The notes under the pieces were generated by a model. It saw nothing but the letters and a program-made list of their open reading frames with translations, had not been told where the DNA came from and made no database searches. A program made the translations under genes and the position numbers. 64,000 nucleotides of DNA, taken from assembly GCA_947478405.1 (NCBI GenBank), contig CANJVX010000009.1, positions 1-64,000 of the forward strand, in the 5' to 3' direction. Source of the DNA: Beijerinckiaceae bacterium. Lineage in GTDB: Bacteria; Pseudomonadota; Alphaproteobacteria; Rhizobiales; Beijerinckiaceae. Of the stretch, positions 54,050 through 64,000 are shown piece after piece; position 1 is the first letter of the stretch; each line of letters opens with the position of its first letter.

Positions 54050-54778
54050 TTGGAGCAGGACAAGAGCAATGCGGCGCCCGTTGAGGTGCCCGAACTGCTC
54101 GACGAGCCGCGTCTCATCGTTGAGACGGGGTTGGCTGCGCGCGTCGCAATGATTGCGGCGCCAGTCCTGCTTGATCTTGGTTACCGTCTGGTGCGCGTGA
54201 AGATTTCGTCAGGTCAGGACACGACCTTGCAGATCATGGCCGACCGGCCTGATGGCACGATGAGCGTCGACGATTGCGAAAAGGCGAGCATCGGATTGTC
54301 GCCGGTTCTCGACCTCGAAGATCCGATCTCCCAGGTCTATCGTTTGGAAATCTCTTCGCCCGGCATTGATCGACCCTTGGTGCGTCTCACCGATTTCCAG
54401 CGCGCCATTTCTCATGAAGCGCGGATTGAGTTGAATATTGGCCTTGATGGCCGTAAGCGCTTTCGTGGCTGGATTGAAGGGACGCAAGGTGAGGGGCGCG
54501 ACGCGCTCTTGCTTCTGCGCCGCACCGATTCAAAGGCGGATGAGCCGGCAGATGTGAAACTGCCCGTGAATGACATTTCGGATGCGCGCCTGATTTTGAC
54601 CGAGGCGCTGATACGTGAAGCGCTTCGCGCCGGTAAGACAGCGCTCGAAGAGCCGCAAAATGAAGAGGATGCGGCTGTTGTTACCCGCGGCCTAGGTCGC
54701 TTCGCAAAACCTAAACCAATTTCTCCCGGCGGAATGGCTGCTCGTCGCAACGCGCAGCCGCTTCGTCCGAAGAGATAG
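54050..54778 (+). CDS. rimP: Ribosome maturation factor RimP
   Basis: Assists 30S subunit maturation. 242 residues: N-terminal domain ([72 protein letters not shown]) and C-terminal SH3-like domain ([21 protein letters not shown]), with an extra basic tail. TTG 54050, shortly after GGAGAAGAGG, is the only reasonable start; earlier in-frame codons run through the terminator. First gene of the rimP-nusA-ylxR-infB-rbfA-truB-rpsO-pnp operon. Confidence 0.92.
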   Translation: MEQDKSNAAPVEVPELLDEPRLIVETGLAARVAMIAAPVLLDLGYRLVRVKISSGQDTTLQIMADRPDGTMSVDDCEKASIGLSPVLDLEDPISQVYRLEISSPGIDRPLVRLTDFQRAISHEARIELNIGLDGRKRFRGWIEGTQGEGRDALLLLRRTDSKADEPADVKLPVNDISDARLILTEALIREALRAGKTALEEPQNEEDAAVVTRGLGRFAKPKPISPGGMAARRNAQPLRPKR

Positions 54779-54811
54779 ATCTCACTGAAGTCCCTTTGAG
54801 GAGACACGACC

Positions 54812-56395
54812 ATGGCCGTTAGCGCCAACAGGCTTGAACTCTTGCAGATTGCCGACGCGGTTGCCCGCGAAAAGTCTATCTCGCGCGATATTGTGCTCGC
54901 GTCGATGGAAGACGCTTTGCAGAAAGCAGCGCGTTCGCGCTATGGGCAGGAAACGGAGATCCGCGTCGAGATCAATCCGCGCACCGGCGAAGTGCGCACC
55001 TCTCGCCTGATGCTGGTCACCGATCTGGTCGAGAATGATGCGACGCAGATTTCGCTGACCGATGCGCGCAAGCGCAATCCGGCGGCCCAGGTGGGCGACT
55101 GGATTGCTGAAACGCTGCCGCCCTTCGATTTTGGTCGCATCGCCGCGCAGTCGGCCAAGCAGGTAATCGTGCAGAAAGTGCGCGAAGCCGAGCGTGATCG
55201 CCAGTATCAGGAATATAAGGATCGTATCGGCGAGATCGTCAACGGCGTTGTAAAGCGCGTTGAATATGGCAATGTCATTATCGATCTGGGTCGTGGCGAA
55301 GCGATTGTGCGTCGGGATGAGCTGATCCCGCGCGAGACCTTCCGTCCCGGCGACCGCATCCGCGCTTATGTTTACGACGTGCGTCGCGAGCAGCGTGGCC
55401 CGCAGATTTTCCTGTCGCGCACGCATCCGCAATTTATGGCCAAGCTCTTTGGTCAGGAAGTGCCGGAAATTTATGATGGCATCATCGAGGTAAAATCTGT
55501 TGCGCGCGATCCGGGCTCACGCGCGAAAATTGCCGTCATTTCGCGTGATTCCTCGATTGATCCTGTTGGCGCTTGCGTCGGTATGCGCGGTTCGCGTGTT
55601 CAGGCTGTCGTCAATGAATTGCAGGGCGAGAAGATCGACATCATTCCGTGGTCGGCTGATGCCGCCACCTTTATCGTCAACGCGCTTCAGCCGGCGGAAG
55701 TTGTCAAGGTTGTGCTTGATGAAGATTCCGCACGTATTGAAGTCGTCGTCCCTGATGACCAATTATCATTGGCCATTGGCCGCCGCGGCCAAAACGTGCG
55801 CCTGGCTTCGCAGCTGACCGGCTGGGATATCGACATTCTAACGGAAGCTGAAGAATCCGAGCGTCGTCAGAAGGAATTTGTCGAGCGGACGAATACATTC
55901 ATGCAGGCATTGGATGTCGACGAAGTTGTCGGCCAGCTGCTCGCATCTGAAGGCTTCCGTTCCGTTGAAGAACTTGCTTATGTCGAAGCTGCTGAACTCG
56001 CATCGATCGAAGGTTTCGACGAAGAGACAGCGCAAGAAATCCAGAACCGCGCGCGCGAATTTCTGGCTCGCATCGAAGGCGAGCAGGACGCGCGACGTCT
56101 GGAATTGGGTGTTGCCGACGAGCTGCGTGACATTAACAGCATCACGACCGCGATCATGGTCAAGCTTGGCGAGAACGACGTGAAGACGATTGAAGACCTC
56201 GCGGGCTGTGCAACAGACGACCTCGTCGGCTGGAGCGAGCGCAAGGATGGCGAAACGATCAAGAATGCGGGCTTCCTTGATGGCATTGAGCTGTCGCGTG
56301 AAGATGCTGAAGCCATGATCATGGATGCGCGCGTCAAAGCGGGCTGGGTCGAGGCCCCGGTTGAAGAGCCTGTTGAAGACGACGTCCAGGCCTGA
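54812..56395 (+). CDS. nusA: Transcription termination/antitermination protein NusA
   Basis: RNA-polymerase-associated factor controlling pausing, termination and antitermination. 527 residues: N-terminal RNAP-binding domain (about 1-130), S1 ([33 protein letters not shown]), KH1 and KH2 ([46 protein letters not shown]) and C-terminal acidic repeats with two helix-hairpin-helix-like units (about 360-500). ATG 54812 after TGAGGAGA. It may act on the leader terminator of its own operon. Confidence 0.96.
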   Translation: MAVSANRLELLQIADAVAREKSISRDIVLASMEDALQKAARSRYGQETEIRVEINPRTGEVRTSRLMLVTDLVENDATQISLTDARKRNPAAQVGDWIAETLPPFDFGRIAAQSAKQVIVQKVREAERDRQYQEYKDRIGEIVNGVVKRVEYGNVIIDLGRGEAIVRRDELIPRETFRPGDRIRAYVYDVRREQRGPQIFLSRTHPQFMAKLFGQEVPEIYDGIIEVKSVARDPGSRAKIAVISRDSSIDPVGACVGMRGSRVQAVVNELQGEKIDIIPWSADAATFIVNALQPAEVVKVVLDEDSARIEVVVPDDQLSLAIGRRGQNVRLASQLTGWDIDILTEAEESERRQKEFVERTNTFMQALDVDEVVGQLLASEGFRSVEELAYVEAAELASIEGFDEETAQEIQNRAREFLARIEGEQDARRLELGVADELRDINSITTAIMVKLGENDVKTIEDLAGCATDDLVGWSERKDGETIKNAGFLDGIELSREDAEAMIMDARVKAGWVEAPVEEPVEDDVQA

Positions 56396-56419
56396 ACCTG
56401 AGGACGAGAGGAGTGACAT

Positions 56420-57226
56420 TTGGCGCAAGCAGGCCGGAAGGCGGAGGCGGAATCGGAGCGCACGTGCATCGTCACGCGCGCGGTCCGCGCACCTTCAGGC
56501 ATGCTGCGTTTCGTGGTTGGTCCTGATGACACTGTTTTTCCCGACCTAAAGCGCAAGCTACCGGGTCGGGGCGTCTGGGTGAGTGCTGAGGCCTTATTGG
56601 TGGCCGAAGCGGTGAAACGCAACCTTTTTGCCAAGGCTTTCAAGGCCAAGGTTCAGGTAAGTGCCCATCTGGTGGAAGAGATTGACGGATTGTTGGAGCG
56701 CGAGGTGCTGCAGTCACTGTCGATTTGCAACAAGGCTGGTCTCGTGACTGCGGGATCGGCCAAGGTCGAAAAAGTCTTGGCTGCCGGCCGTGTGGCGGCT
56801 CTTGTCCACGCCACCGACGGCGGCGCTGACGGGATCCGCAAGATGGGCCAGGCGGTCATGCGCTCGCTCGGCGAGGCCGCAGCCAGAGTGCCGAGGATTG
56901 TTCTCTTCGCCTCCAGCCAATTGGATTTGGCATTGGGGCGGTCAAATGTGATACATGCAGCGCTTAAGAGCGGCGCGGCGAGTGAAGTCTTTCTAGAGCG
57001 GTGCCGCCGCCTCGCGCATTACAGGGGCGGAATTGGGGGCATAAGCTCCCACGGGTGGCCAGGAATTTCGGGATCGGACGCCTCGGGCGACCCGGTCATA
57101 GCAGGAGCGGATGACCGCAATCAGCGGGGCGGCGGCCCGGATCATTGTCATGAAGACCGGCCGGAGCGGGGCTCCGGTGCCAATGTGATGACGAGCGGGC
57201 AAGGCCCTGGGATCGAGACCATATGA
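56420..57226 (+). CDS. ylxR: YlxR/DUF448 family RNA-binding protein with L7Ae-like domain
   Basis: 268 residues. The YlxR (DUF448) domain at about 12-85 has the signature [43 protein letters not shown], followed by an L7Ae/L30e-like domain (about 105-195; [33 protein letters not shown]). The last 65 residues are low in complexity (Gly, Ser, Asp rich) and not family-like. TTG 56420 follows AGAGGAG. It lies between nusA and infB, as in most bacteria, and its end overlaps infB by ATGA (57223). Confidence 0.88.
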   Translation: MAQAGRKAEAESERTCIVTRAVRAPSGMLRFVVGPDDTVFPDLKRKLPGRGVWVSAEALLVAEAVKRNLFAKAFKAKVQVSAHLVEEIDGLLEREVLQSLSICNKAGLVTAGSAKVEKVLAAGRVAALVHATDGGADGIRKMGQAVMRSLGEAAARVPRIVLFASSQLDLALGRSNVIHAALKSGAASEVFLERCRRLAHYRGGIGGISSHGWPGISGSDASGDPVIAGADDRNQRGGGPDHCHEDRPERGSGANVMTSGQGPGIETI

Positions 57227-59892
57227 GTGACACCAAGAATTCTGACGACAAGCCAGTGACCGGAGGAAAGACGCTTTCTTTGAAGCGTCCGGTCGAAGCT
57301 GGCGTCGTCCGTCAAAGCTTCTCGCATGGCCGCACCAAGGCGGTTGTGGTTGAGACTGTGAAGCGTCGCACTATAGGGCCTGGTGCTGCGACGCCAGCAA
57401 CTCCTGCTAAAAGCGCCGCTCCTGTTGTTGAGGCAAAAGCGCAGGCTGCTGCGCCCGTTGCTCCCAAGGCGCCTGTCCCGCCCGCGGCAACACCTGCAGC
57501 ACCCGCTGTTGAGGCAAAAGCGCCCGTCAAGGAAAAGCGTCCCTCACCGAATGCTGGCAAGCCCGCAAGCGGTGTGGTTCTGCGCACACTGAGCGATGAA
57601 GAGCGTGATGCACGAACACGCGCCCTTGCTGGTGCCCGCGAGCGCGAAGAAGAAGATCGTCGCCGCGCCGAAGAAGATGCCAAATTCCGCACCGATCGCG
57701 AAACCAAGGAACTCGCCGAGCGCGAGGCTGCCGAATCGCGCAAGCGCGAGGAGGATGCTCGCCGTCAGCAGGAAGCCGAAGCCAAGCGCCGCTCCGAAGA
57801 AGCGGCCGCACGTCGTCTTGCTGGTGAAGGCCCGCCGCCCGCACCCGCTGCCTCCGCCCGCCGTCCGGCGCCTATCGCCTCAGCAGCGCCCGGGGTCATC
57901 ACTCCGTCAGCACCGGCTGGCGAAATTCGCCGTCCCATTGTGCCCGCGCCGAAACTTGCGCTGCCGGCGGTTCCAAAAACCCCGCGCGCAGGTGAGATGA
58001 AGAGCCGCGGCCGCCTGACCGTTACCAATGCGACCGAGGAGCAAGAGGAGCGCACGCGTTCCGTTGCGGCTTTCCGTCGTCGCGTTCAACGCATGAAGGG
58101 CGGACATCACAACGAGCCGAAGGAAAAGATCGCGCGCGAAGTGATTTTGCCAGAGACGATCACCATTCAGGAACTCGCCAACCGCATGTCGGAACGCGCT
58201 GTCGATGTGATCCGTTTGCTGATGCGCCAAGGCGATATGCGCAAGATCACCGATGTGATTGATGCTGATACGGCACAGCTTGTCGCCGAAGAAATGGGCC
58301 ATACCGTCAAGCGCGTGGCTGAATCAGACGTCGAAGAAGGCCTCTTCGGTACACCTGATGAAGAAGGCGCAACTGAGACGCGTCCTCCCGTCGTCACGAT
58401 CATGGGCCACGTCGATCACGGCAAGACCTCGTTGCTCGATGCGATCCGCAAGGCAAATGTAGTGTCTGGCGAAGCCGGCGGCATCACGCAGCACATCGGC
58501 GCCTATCAGGTTACAGCACCGAATGGTCAGGCAATCACCTTCATTGATACGCCGGGTCATGCGGCCTTCACCGCGATGCGTGCACGTGGCGCGAAAGTCA
58601 CCGACATTGTTGTGCTCGTTGTCGCCGCTGACGATGGTGTCATGCCGCAGACGATTGAAGCCATCAACCATGCGCGCGCTGCTGGCGTTCCGCTGATTGT
58701 TGCAGTCAATAAAATAGACAAGCCCGATGCCAAGCCAGAGCGCGTGCGCACTGAACTCCTTCAGCACGAAGTGCAGGTTGAGACGTTCGGCGGCGATACG
58801 CTTGAAGTGGAAGTGTCTGCAACCAAGCAGATCAATCTCGATAAACTGCTTGATGCAATTGCGCTGCAGTCTGAAGTTCTCGATCTGAAGGCTGATCCGA
58901 ACCGCGCGGCCGAAGGTACGGTCATCGAAGCGCGTCTTGATCGCGGTCGCGGCCCTGTAGCAACCGTTCTCATTCAGCGCGGGACTATAAAGCTTGGCGA
59001 CATTGTTGTTGCTGGCTCGCAATGGGGCCGCGTCCGCGCGCTTCTTGATGACCAGGGTAAGAATGTCCGCGAAGCTGGTCCGTCCTTCCCGGTCGAAGTG
59101 CTCGGCTTCAATGGCGCACCGGAAGCGGGCGACCGCGTCGCGGTTGTCGAAAATGAAGCCCGTGCACGCGAAGTGTCTGAATATCGTGAGCGCCAGAAGC
59201 GTGACAAGCTGGCTGCACGTGGCGGCAGCGCTCGTGCATCGCTTGCTGATATGATGACACAGCTCAAGACAGCGGGCCGCAAAGAATTTCCGCTGCTCGT
59301 CAAGGGCGACGTGCAGGGCTCAGTTGAAGCGATTATCGCGACGCTTGAAAAGCTCAACACGGATGAAGTCGCAGCTCGTGTTATCCACGCGGGTGTCGGC
59401 GGCATCACGGAGTCCGATATCACCTTGGCAGAAGCCTCAGGCTGTGCCGTTATCGGCTTTAATGTTCGTGCGCATAAAGAAGCACGCGAATTGGCTGAGC
59501 GTACAGGCATAGAAATTCGCTACTACAACATCATCTACAATCTTGTAGATGATGTGAAAGGCGCGATGTCGGGTCTGCTTGCGCCGACCCTGCGTGAAGA
59601 AATGCTCGGCAATGCCTCGATCATGGAAGTGTTCAACATTTCCAAAGTTGGCAAGGTTGCCGGTTGCCGCGTCACAGACGGGCGCGTGGAACGTGGCGCC
59701 AGCGTGCGCCTCATCCGCGACAATGTCGTTGTGCACGAAGGCAAATTGTCGACGCTCAAGCGCTTCAAGGACGAGGTCAAGGAAGTGCTCTCTGGTCAGG
59801 AGTGCGGCATGGCTTTCGAAAACTACCAAGACATGCGCGCTGGCGATGTGATCGAATGCTATCGCGTCGAGGAGATCAAGCGTACGCTCTGA
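57223..59892 (+). CDS. infB: Translation initiation factor IF-2
   Basis: GTPase that positions initiator tRNA. 889 residues: a long N-terminal Ala/Pro/Glu/Arg-rich domain (about 1-300, including a coiled-coil [22 protein letters not shown] stretch), IF-2N motif ([34 protein letters not shown]), G domain with [28 protein letters not shown] and NKIDKPDA, then domains II-IV ending [16 protein letters not shown]. Coupled to ylxR by ATGA. Confidence 0.97.
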   Translation: MSDTKNSDDKPVTGGKTLSLKRPVEAGVVRQSFSHGRTKAVVVETVKRRTIGPGAATPATPAKSAAPVVEAKAQAAAPVAPKAPVPPAATPAAPAVEAKAPVKEKRPSPNAGKPASGVVLRTLSDEERDARTRALAGAREREEEDRRRAEEDAKFRTDRETKELAEREAAESRKREEDARRQQEAEAKRRSEEAAARRLAGEGPPPAPAASARRPAPIASAAPGVITPSAPAGEIRRPIVPAPKLALPAVPKTPRAGEMKSRGRLTVTNATEEQEERTRSVAAFRRRVQRMKGGHHNEPKEKIAREVILPETITIQELANRMSERAVDVIRLLMRQGDMRKITDVIDADTAQLVAEEMGHTVKRVAESDVEEGLFGTPDEEGATETRPPVVTIMGHVDHGKTSLLDAIRKANVVSGEAGGITQHIGAYQVTAPNGQAITFIDTPGHAAFTAMRARGAKVTDIVVLVVAADDGVMPQTIEAINHARAAGVPLIVAVNKIDKPDAKPERVRTELLQHEVQVETFGGDTLEVEVSATKQINLDKLLDAIALQSEVLDLKADPNRAAEGTVIEARLDRGRGPVATVLIQRGTIKLGDIVVAGSQWGRVRALLDDQGKNVREAGPSFPVEVLGFNGAPEAGDRVAVVENEARAREVSEYRERQKRDKLAARGGSARASLADMMTQLKTAGRKEFPLLVKGDVQGSVEAIIATLEKLNTDEVAARVIHAGVGGITESDITLAEASGCAVIGFNVRAHKEARELAERTGIEIRYYNIIYNLVDDVKGAMSGLLAPTLREEMLGNASIMEVFNISKVGKVAGCRVTDGRVERGASVRLIRDNVVVHEGKLSTLKRFKDEVKEVLSGQECGMAFENYQDMRAGDVIECYRVEEIKRTL

Positions 59893-59941
59893 TGAGCGTA
59901 TGTTTCCTCTGAAAGTCAGTCACTGTTATTCATCATCGAGC

Positions 59942-59965
59942 GCATGCGGGCCTTGTCCCGCATGC
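59942..59965 (+). repeat. Perfect hairpin between infB and rbfA
   Basis: GCATGCGGG/CCCGCATGC (59942-59950, 59957-59965), 9 bp with a six-base loop, ending next to the rbfA ribosome site GGAG (59967-59970). No T-run follows, so it is more likely a translation or processing element than a terminator. Confidence 0.55.
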
Positions 59966-59976
59966 CGGAGCTGGCC

Positions 59977-60390
59977 ATGGCACGCACCCATCACGCCTCA
60001 GGCACTGAGCCGTCGCAGCGCATGTTGCGCATTGCGGAATTGATCCGGCACGCCATGTCGGAGTTGCTTTCGCGCGGCGAAATTCTCGACCCAGTTCTCG
60101 AAAAAAACGTTGTGACGGTTCCCTCTGTTCGCATGAGTCCGGATCTGAAGCTTGCCACCATCTACGTCATGCCACTTGGCGGACTGGATAAGGAAGCTGT
60201 CGTGGAAGCGCTTGATCGCAACAAGAAATCCTTGCGCACCGAAATTGCACATCGTGTGAATCTGAAATTCGCCCCTGAATTGCGCTTCCGTCATGATGAA
60301 GGCTTTGATGCATCTGCGCGCATCGACGCGATTCTCAATTCGCCGAAGGTCAAGCAAGACCTGGGGCGCGATGAGGATCACGAGGAATGA
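59977..60390 (+). CDS. rbfA: Ribosome-binding factor A
   Basis: Cold-adaptation and 30S assembly factor with a KH-like fold. 137 residues from ATG 59977 ([36 protein letters not shown]), with [22 protein letters not shown] and the C-terminal [29 protein letters not shown] is 6 bases upstream; the frame starting at 59944 runs through the hairpin and is not used. Coupled to truB by ATGA (60387). Confidence 0.93.
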   Translation: MARTHHASGTEPSQRMLRIAELIRHAMSELLSRGEILDPVLEKNVVTVPSVRMSPDLKLATIYVMPLGGLDKEAVVEALDRNKKSLRTEIAHRVNLKFAPELRFRHDEGFDASARIDAILNSPKVKQDLGRDEDHEE

Positions 60391-61292
60391 GCGCGCCCCG
60401 TTCGCAACGCGTGGAAGTGAACGGCTGGGTGATCCTCGACAAGCCTGTTGGGATGACGTCGACGCATGCGGTCTCTCGGCTGAAGCGCATCTTTAATGCC
60501 AAGAAAGCTGGCCATGCCGGCACGCTTGATCCTTTGGCCTCGGGCCTGTTGCCGATTGCCTTTGGCGAAGCCACGAAGACTGTGCCTTTCGTTCAGGATG
60601 GCGAAAAAGCCTATCGCTTCACGGTGCGCTGGGGCATCGAGACGGATACAGATGATACTGAGGGCCGTGAGACGCAGACGTCTGATCAGCGCCCCACGAT
60701 TGCCCAGATCGAAGCTGCCTTGCCCCATTTCACCGGCACAATCATGCAGGTGCCGCCGGCTTTTTCGGCGATTAAGGTTAACGGCGAACGCGCCTATGAC
60801 ATGGCCCGTGATGGTGAGGCCGTGGAGCTGGCGGCTCGTCCGATTATCATCCATTCGCTCGAAATTGTTTCCACGTCCCGCGACGAGGCGGTGTTCGAAG
60901 CCCAATGTGGCAAGGGCACCTATGTACGGGCCATTGCTCGCGATCTTGGGCGCCTGCTGGGTTGTTTCGGGCACGTAACATACCTGCGCCGGACGCGGGT
61001 TGGCCCCTTCACCGAGCCTGATTCCTGCCAAATCACTGATTTGGAGGATGCGCCGGGGGCGGCTTTCAGCCTGATGCGACCGGTTGAGGCGGGTCTTCTT
61101 GAGGTGCCTTGCGTGGTTGTGGACCGGGATGGCGCGGCACGTTTGCGCCGGGGCCAGTCATTGATCTTGCGGGGGCGCGATGCGCCTTTCGAGGGCCAGG
61201 CCTATGCTGCTTGCGGCGGGGTGCCAGTGGCTTTTGGCGAGGTCCTGCGCGGCGAGCTTGTGCCAAGCCGTGTCTTCAATCTGGCCATCTGA
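60387..61292 (+). CDS. truB: tRNA pseudouridine(55) synthase
   Basis: Makes pseudouridine 55 in the T-loop of tRNA. 301 residues: [46 protein letters not shown] contains the catalytic Asp in [22 protein letters not shown] and [15 protein letters not shown] are other motifs; the C-terminal part is a PUA-like domain. Overlaps rbfA by four bases. Confidence 0.95.
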   Translation: MSAPRSQRVEVNGWVILDKPVGMTSTHAVSRLKRIFNAKKAGHAGTLDPLASGLLPIAFGEATKTVPFVQDGEKAYRFTVRWGIETDTDDTEGRETQTSDQRPTIAQIEAALPHFTGTIMQVPPAFSAIKVNGERAYDMARDGEAVELAARPIIIHSLEIVSTSRDEAVFEAQCGKGTYVRAIARDLGRLLGCFGHVTYLRRTRVGPFTEPDSCQITDLEDAPGAAFSLMRPVEAGLLEVPCVVVDRDGAARLRRGQSLILRGRDAPFEGQAYAACGGVPVAFGEVLRGELVPSRVFNLAI

Positions 61293-61327
61293 CAGTCATT
61301 CCCCGGGCGGCGGTCTACCCTATAAAA

Positions 61328-61356
61328 CTGGCCTTATCTTCCCTTTCGTGTATAAG
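61328..61356 (+). promoter_or_regulatory. Possible rpsO promoter
   Basis: TATAAG at 61351-61356 with CTGGCC at 61328-61333, 17-base spacing, in the 177-base gap between truB and rpsO. The -35 element is weak, so confidence is low. Confidence 0.3.
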
Positions 61357-61469
61357 CGCCCCTGTGGAAAGGTCTCCTTTTCACACACTCGCCTATTCGT
61401 GACCGTGCTGGACGACATCCCGGCCCGGCTGCTTGAGCGGGTTTTCCTCTAATCCGAAAGGAAAAGACG

Positions 61470-61739
61470 ATGTCGATCACTGCAGAGCGCAAACAGGCGC
61501 TCATCAAGGACTATGCGACGAAGTCTGGCGACACGGGTTCGCCGGAAGTGCAGGTGGCGATCCTCACGGAACGCATTACGAACCTGACCGAGCATTTCAA
61601 GAGCCACGTGAAGGATAACCATTCTCGTCGTGGTCTTCTGAAGCTCGTTTCGCAGCGTCGCCAGCTTCTCGACTACGTCAAGAAGCACGATGAAGCACGC
61701 TACAAGACGCTCATCGAGCGCCTCGGCATTCGCCGCTAA
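61470..61739 (+). CDS. rpsO: 30S ribosomal protein S15
   Basis: Primary 16S rRNA-binding protein, known to repress its own translation in E. coli. 89 residues, [36 protein letters not shown] and the conserved [42 protein letters not shown] 61470 follows GAAAGGAAAAG. The GC-rich 177-base leader could hold an S15 control structure, but I cannot identify one. Confidence 0.97.
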   Translation: MSITAERKQALIKDYATKSGDTGSPEVQVAILTERITNLTEHFKSHVKDNHSRRGLLKLVSQRRQLLDYVKKHDEARYKTLIERLGIRR

Positions 61740-61746
61740 TCTTTGT

Positions 61747-61776
61747 CGGCCGCCGCTCGTTAAAAGGCGGCGGCCG
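61747..61776 (+). repeat. Strong GC hairpin between rpsO and pnp
   Basis: CGGCCGCCG/CGGCGGCCG (61747-61755, 61768-61776) with a 12-base loop, just after the rpsO stop and about 200 bases before pnp. No T-run follows. In E. coli a hairpin in this interval is cut by RNase III and mediates pnp autoregulation; a similar role here is inference. The rest of 61777-61974 shows only an unassigned 42-codon frame. Confidence 0.55.
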
Positions 61777-61974
61777 CAATTGTACGCAAATTGGTGCGCG
61801 TTTCGCGCCGATCCCGAACCGGAGGCATGGGGCTTCCGGATCACGCAGGAAATGGTCGAGCCATGGCAGGATCGCCGGACGCTGTTTTTGAAAGAGTCGA
61901 TGTGACCTCAAAGCAGCTTCTTGCCGTCTTGCTCATGGCCGTTCGCAAATTCCCGCCCATGAAAGACAGACGAC

Positions 61975-64000
61975 ATGTTCGAAATCCATCGTGAAGAACT
62001 CGATTGGGCCGGCCGCAAGCTCGTGCTCGAAACCGGCCGCGTTGCCCGTCAGGCTGACGGCGCCGTTTTGGCCACTTGGGGTGAGACAACTGTTCTCGCA
62101 ACCGTTGTTTCCGCCAAGGCTCCCAAGGCCGGCGTGGACTTCTTCCCCCTCACTGTGAACTATCAAGAAAAGGCTTTCGCAGCTGGCCGCATTCCTGGCG
62201 GTTATTTCAAGCGTGAAGGTCGCCCGTCGGAAAAAGAAACGCTGGTTTCGCGTCTCATTGACCGTCCGATCCGTCCGCTTTTCCCGGAAGGCTATCGCCA
62301 CGACACGCAGGTCGTTGTCACCGTTCTCAGCCACGATCTTGAAAATGATCCGGACGTGCTGTCGATGGTTGCAGCCTCTGCAGCACTCACCATCTCGGGC
62401 ATTCCCTTCATGGGTCCGATTGGCGGCGCGCGCGTCGGCTATATCAAGGGCGAGCTGAAGCTCAACCCGACCATCGATGAAATGAAAGAATCGGCTCTCG
62501 ATCTCGTCGTCGCCGGCACGGTTGACGCCGTGCTCATGGTCGAGTCGGAGGCCAAGGAATTGTCCGAAGCCACCATGCTCGAAGCCGTGATGACCGGTCA
62601 TCGCGGATTCCAGCCCGTGATTGCTGCAATCATTCGCCTGGCTGAAAAAGCTGCGAAGGAACCACGCGATCTCGTCACCATCGACAAGTCGGCTTGCGAG
62701 AAGGCTGTTGCAGAAATCGTCGAAGCTGAACTCCGTCAGGCTTACAAGCACACCGTCAAGCAGCAGCGTTATGCCGCTGTTGACGCGGTGAAGGCGAAGC
62801 TGATGTCAGCGATGTTTCCTGAAGGTCAGGCCGCAAAATTCGATAAGCAGATGGTGGGCGAAGTCTTCCACGACCTGCAGGCGAAGGTTGTTCGCTGGAA
62901 CATTCTCGACACGGGCATTCGTATTGACGGCCGCGATGTGAAGACGGTGCGTCCTATCCTCTCGCAGGTTGGCATTCTGCCGCGCACGCACGGTTCCGCG
63001 CTGTTCACGCGTGGTGAAACGCAGGCGCTGGTTGTTGCCACGCTCGGCACGGGTGAAGACGAGCAGTTCATCGACTCGCTCGAAGGCACCTACAAAGAAC
63101 GCTTCCTGCTGCACTATAACTTCCCTCCCTATTCGGTGGGTGAGACGGGCCGTATGGGTTCACCGGGTCGTCGCGAAATAGGCCATGGAAAGCTCGCTTG
63201 GCGCGCTATTCGTCCGATGCTGCCGACGGCCGCTGAATTCCCCTACACGATCCGCGTCGTGTCGGAGATCACGGAATCGAACGGTTCGTCGTCGATGGCG
63301 ACCGTTTGCGGCGCTTCGCTCTCGCTCATGGATGCGGGCGTTCCGCTGAAAAGCCCGACGGCTGGTATCGCCATGGGCCTTATCCTCGAAGGTGAGCGCT
63401 TTGCGGTTCTCTCCGACATTCTGGGCGATGAAGATCATCTCGGCGATATGGATTTCAAAGTGGCTGGAACGTCGAATGGCGTGACCTCGCTGCAGATGGA
63501 CATCAAGATTGCTGGCATCACTGAAGAAATCATGCGCGTCGCGCTGGATCAGGCGAAGGACGGTCGCCTGCACATTCTCGGTGAGATGAATCTGGCGCTC
63601 TCGGGCGCTCGTTCGGAACTCGGCGAATTTGCTCCGCGCATCGAAACCCTGAAGATCCCGACGGATAAAATCCGCGAAGTGATCGGCACGGGCGGCAAGG
63701 TGATCCGCGAGATCGTCGAAAAGACCGGCGCCAAGATCAACATTGATGATGATGGCACCGTGAAGGTGGCATCCAGCGATGGCGATTCGATCAAGGCTGC
63801 GATCAACTGGATCAAGTCGATTGCGTCCGATCCGGAAGTTGGCCTGATCTACGAAGGCACGGTTGTGAAGACAACAGACTTCGGCGCCTTCGTGAACTTC
63901 TTCGGTGCGAAGGACGGTCTCGTCCATATTTCGCAGCTGTCGAAGCAGCGCGTTGCCAAGACCACGGACGTTGTCAAGGAAGGCGATAAGGTCAAGGTCA
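61975..64000 (+). CDS. pnp: Polyribonucleotide nucleotidyltransferase (PNPase), 3' end outside window
   Basis: Phosphorolytic 3'-5' exoribonuclease of the degradosome type. The frame is open from ATG 61975 to the window end (675 codons). Visible: first RNase PH domain ([45 protein letters not shown]), helical linker, second RNase PH domain with [27 protein letters not shown], the KH domain ([29 protein letters not shown]) and the beginning of the S1 domain ([27 protein letters not shown]). Only the final S1 residues are missing. It closes the operon seen here. Confidence 0.96.
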   Translation, partial: MFEIHREELDWAGRKLVLETGRVARQADGAVLATWGETTVLATVVSAKAPKAGVDFFPLTVNYQEKAFAAGRIPGGYFKREGRPSEKETLVSRLIDRPIRPLFPEGYRHDTQVVVTVLSHDLENDPDVLSMVAASAALTISGIPFMGPIGGARVGYIKGELKLNPTIDEMKESALDLVVAGTVDAVLMVESEAKELSEATMLEAVMTGHRGFQPVIAAIIRLAEKAAKEPRDLVTIDKSACEKAVAEIVEAELRQAYKHTVKQQRYAAVDAVKAKLMSAMFPEGQAAKFDKQMVGEVFHDLQAKVVRWNILDTGIRIDGRDVKTVRPILSQVGILPRTHGSALFTRGETQALVVATLGTGEDEQFIDSLEGTYKERFLLHYNFPPYSVGETGRMGSPGRREIGHGKLAWRAIRPMLPTAAEFPYTIRVVSEITESNGSSSMATVCGASLSLMDAGVPLKSPTAGIAMGLILEGERFAVLSDILGDEDHLGDMDFKVAGTSNGVTSLQMDIKIAGITEEIMRVALDQAKDGRLHILGEMNLALSGARSELGEFAPRIETLKIPTDKIREVIGTGGKVIREIVEKTGAKINIDDDGTVKVASSDGDSIKAAINWIKSIASDPEVGLIYEGTVVKTTDFGAFVNFFGAKDGLVHISQLSKQRVAKTTDVVKEGDKVKV

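Noticed and set aside
61933-62751. 272-residue open frame on the minus strand opposite pnp (and another at 63160-63927)
   Set aside because: Antisense to intact PNPase coding sequence, with no recognisable domains.

Overview
The window reads as chromosomal core DNA of an alphaproteobacterium, most likely of the order Hyphomicrobiales (Rhizobiales). The reasons are its gene orders (tsaB-rimI-miaB-phoH-ybeY-corC-lnt-XRE regulator-metK-trmB; rnd-lptC-lptA-lptB-rpoN-hpf-ptsN; enoyl-CoA hydratase-rpsT-dnaA; rimP-nusA-ylxR-infB-rbfA-truB-rpsO-pnp), an intracellular PHB depolymerase, a RegB/RegA (ActS/ActR) redox pair and GANTC sites upstream of dnaA. These assignments come from reading the protein sequences; no database was searched. 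No genus is claimed. I see no rRNA, tRNA, CRISPR array, insertion sequence, phage or plasmid genes.

Layout. 1-8036: end of trpS, then nfuA (Fe-S carrier), tsaB and rimI (tRNA t6A, protein acetylation), miaB (tRNA thiolation), phoH-ybeY-corC and lnt, mostly joined by ATGA stop/start overlaps. 8172-10679: XRE regulator, metK, trmB. 10676-12782 (minus): YgjP-like metallopeptidase and PHB depolymerase. 12985-14932: regB-regA, with an apparent one-base deletion in regB. 15131-18417: PLP aminotransferase and two facing orphan periplasmic binding proteins. 18478-24001: mutM divergent from ubiE-ubiB-coaBC-dut-rrf2. 24085-28723: cysK, enoyl-CoA hydratase, rpsT, a roughly 790-base regulatory region and dnaA. 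28795-32940 (minus): typA, argG and a PAP2 phosphatase. 32964-36692: MoeB/ThiF protein, DUF1993 protein, RidA, class II aldolase and MDR oxidoreductase. 36695-37330 (minus): an XRE-receiver fusion. 37512-43291: RNase D, LptC/A/B lipopolysaccharide export, sigma-54, HPF and EIIA-Ntr. 43650-45266: class I fumarase. 45320-50326 (minus): infC-rpmI-rplT-pheS-pheT. 50481-53780: glycosyltransferase, alpha/beta hydrolase and a Bcr/CflA efflux pump. 54050-64000: the rimP to pnp translation/transcription operon, with pnp cut by the window end.

The genes mostly serve translation and RNA processing (trpS, pheST, infB, infC, rbfA, hpf, ribosomal proteins, tRNA modification, pnp, rnd), envelope biogenesis (lnt, lptCAB, the PAP2 protein), cofactors and nucleotide hygiene (ubiE, ubiB, coaBC, dut, mutM) and global regulation (RegBA, RpoN/EIIA-Ntr, DnaA).

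The window looks ordinary in gene content. The most unusual signals are: a frameshift in regB near 13047; a structured region upstream of dnaA with a GANTC cluster, an operator-like dyad and a possible 58-residue protein; an ATT start for infC; a promoter-hairpin-terminator leader before rimP; a possible structured RNA between ptsN and fumarase; and a regulator fusing an XRE domain to a degenerate receiver domain.
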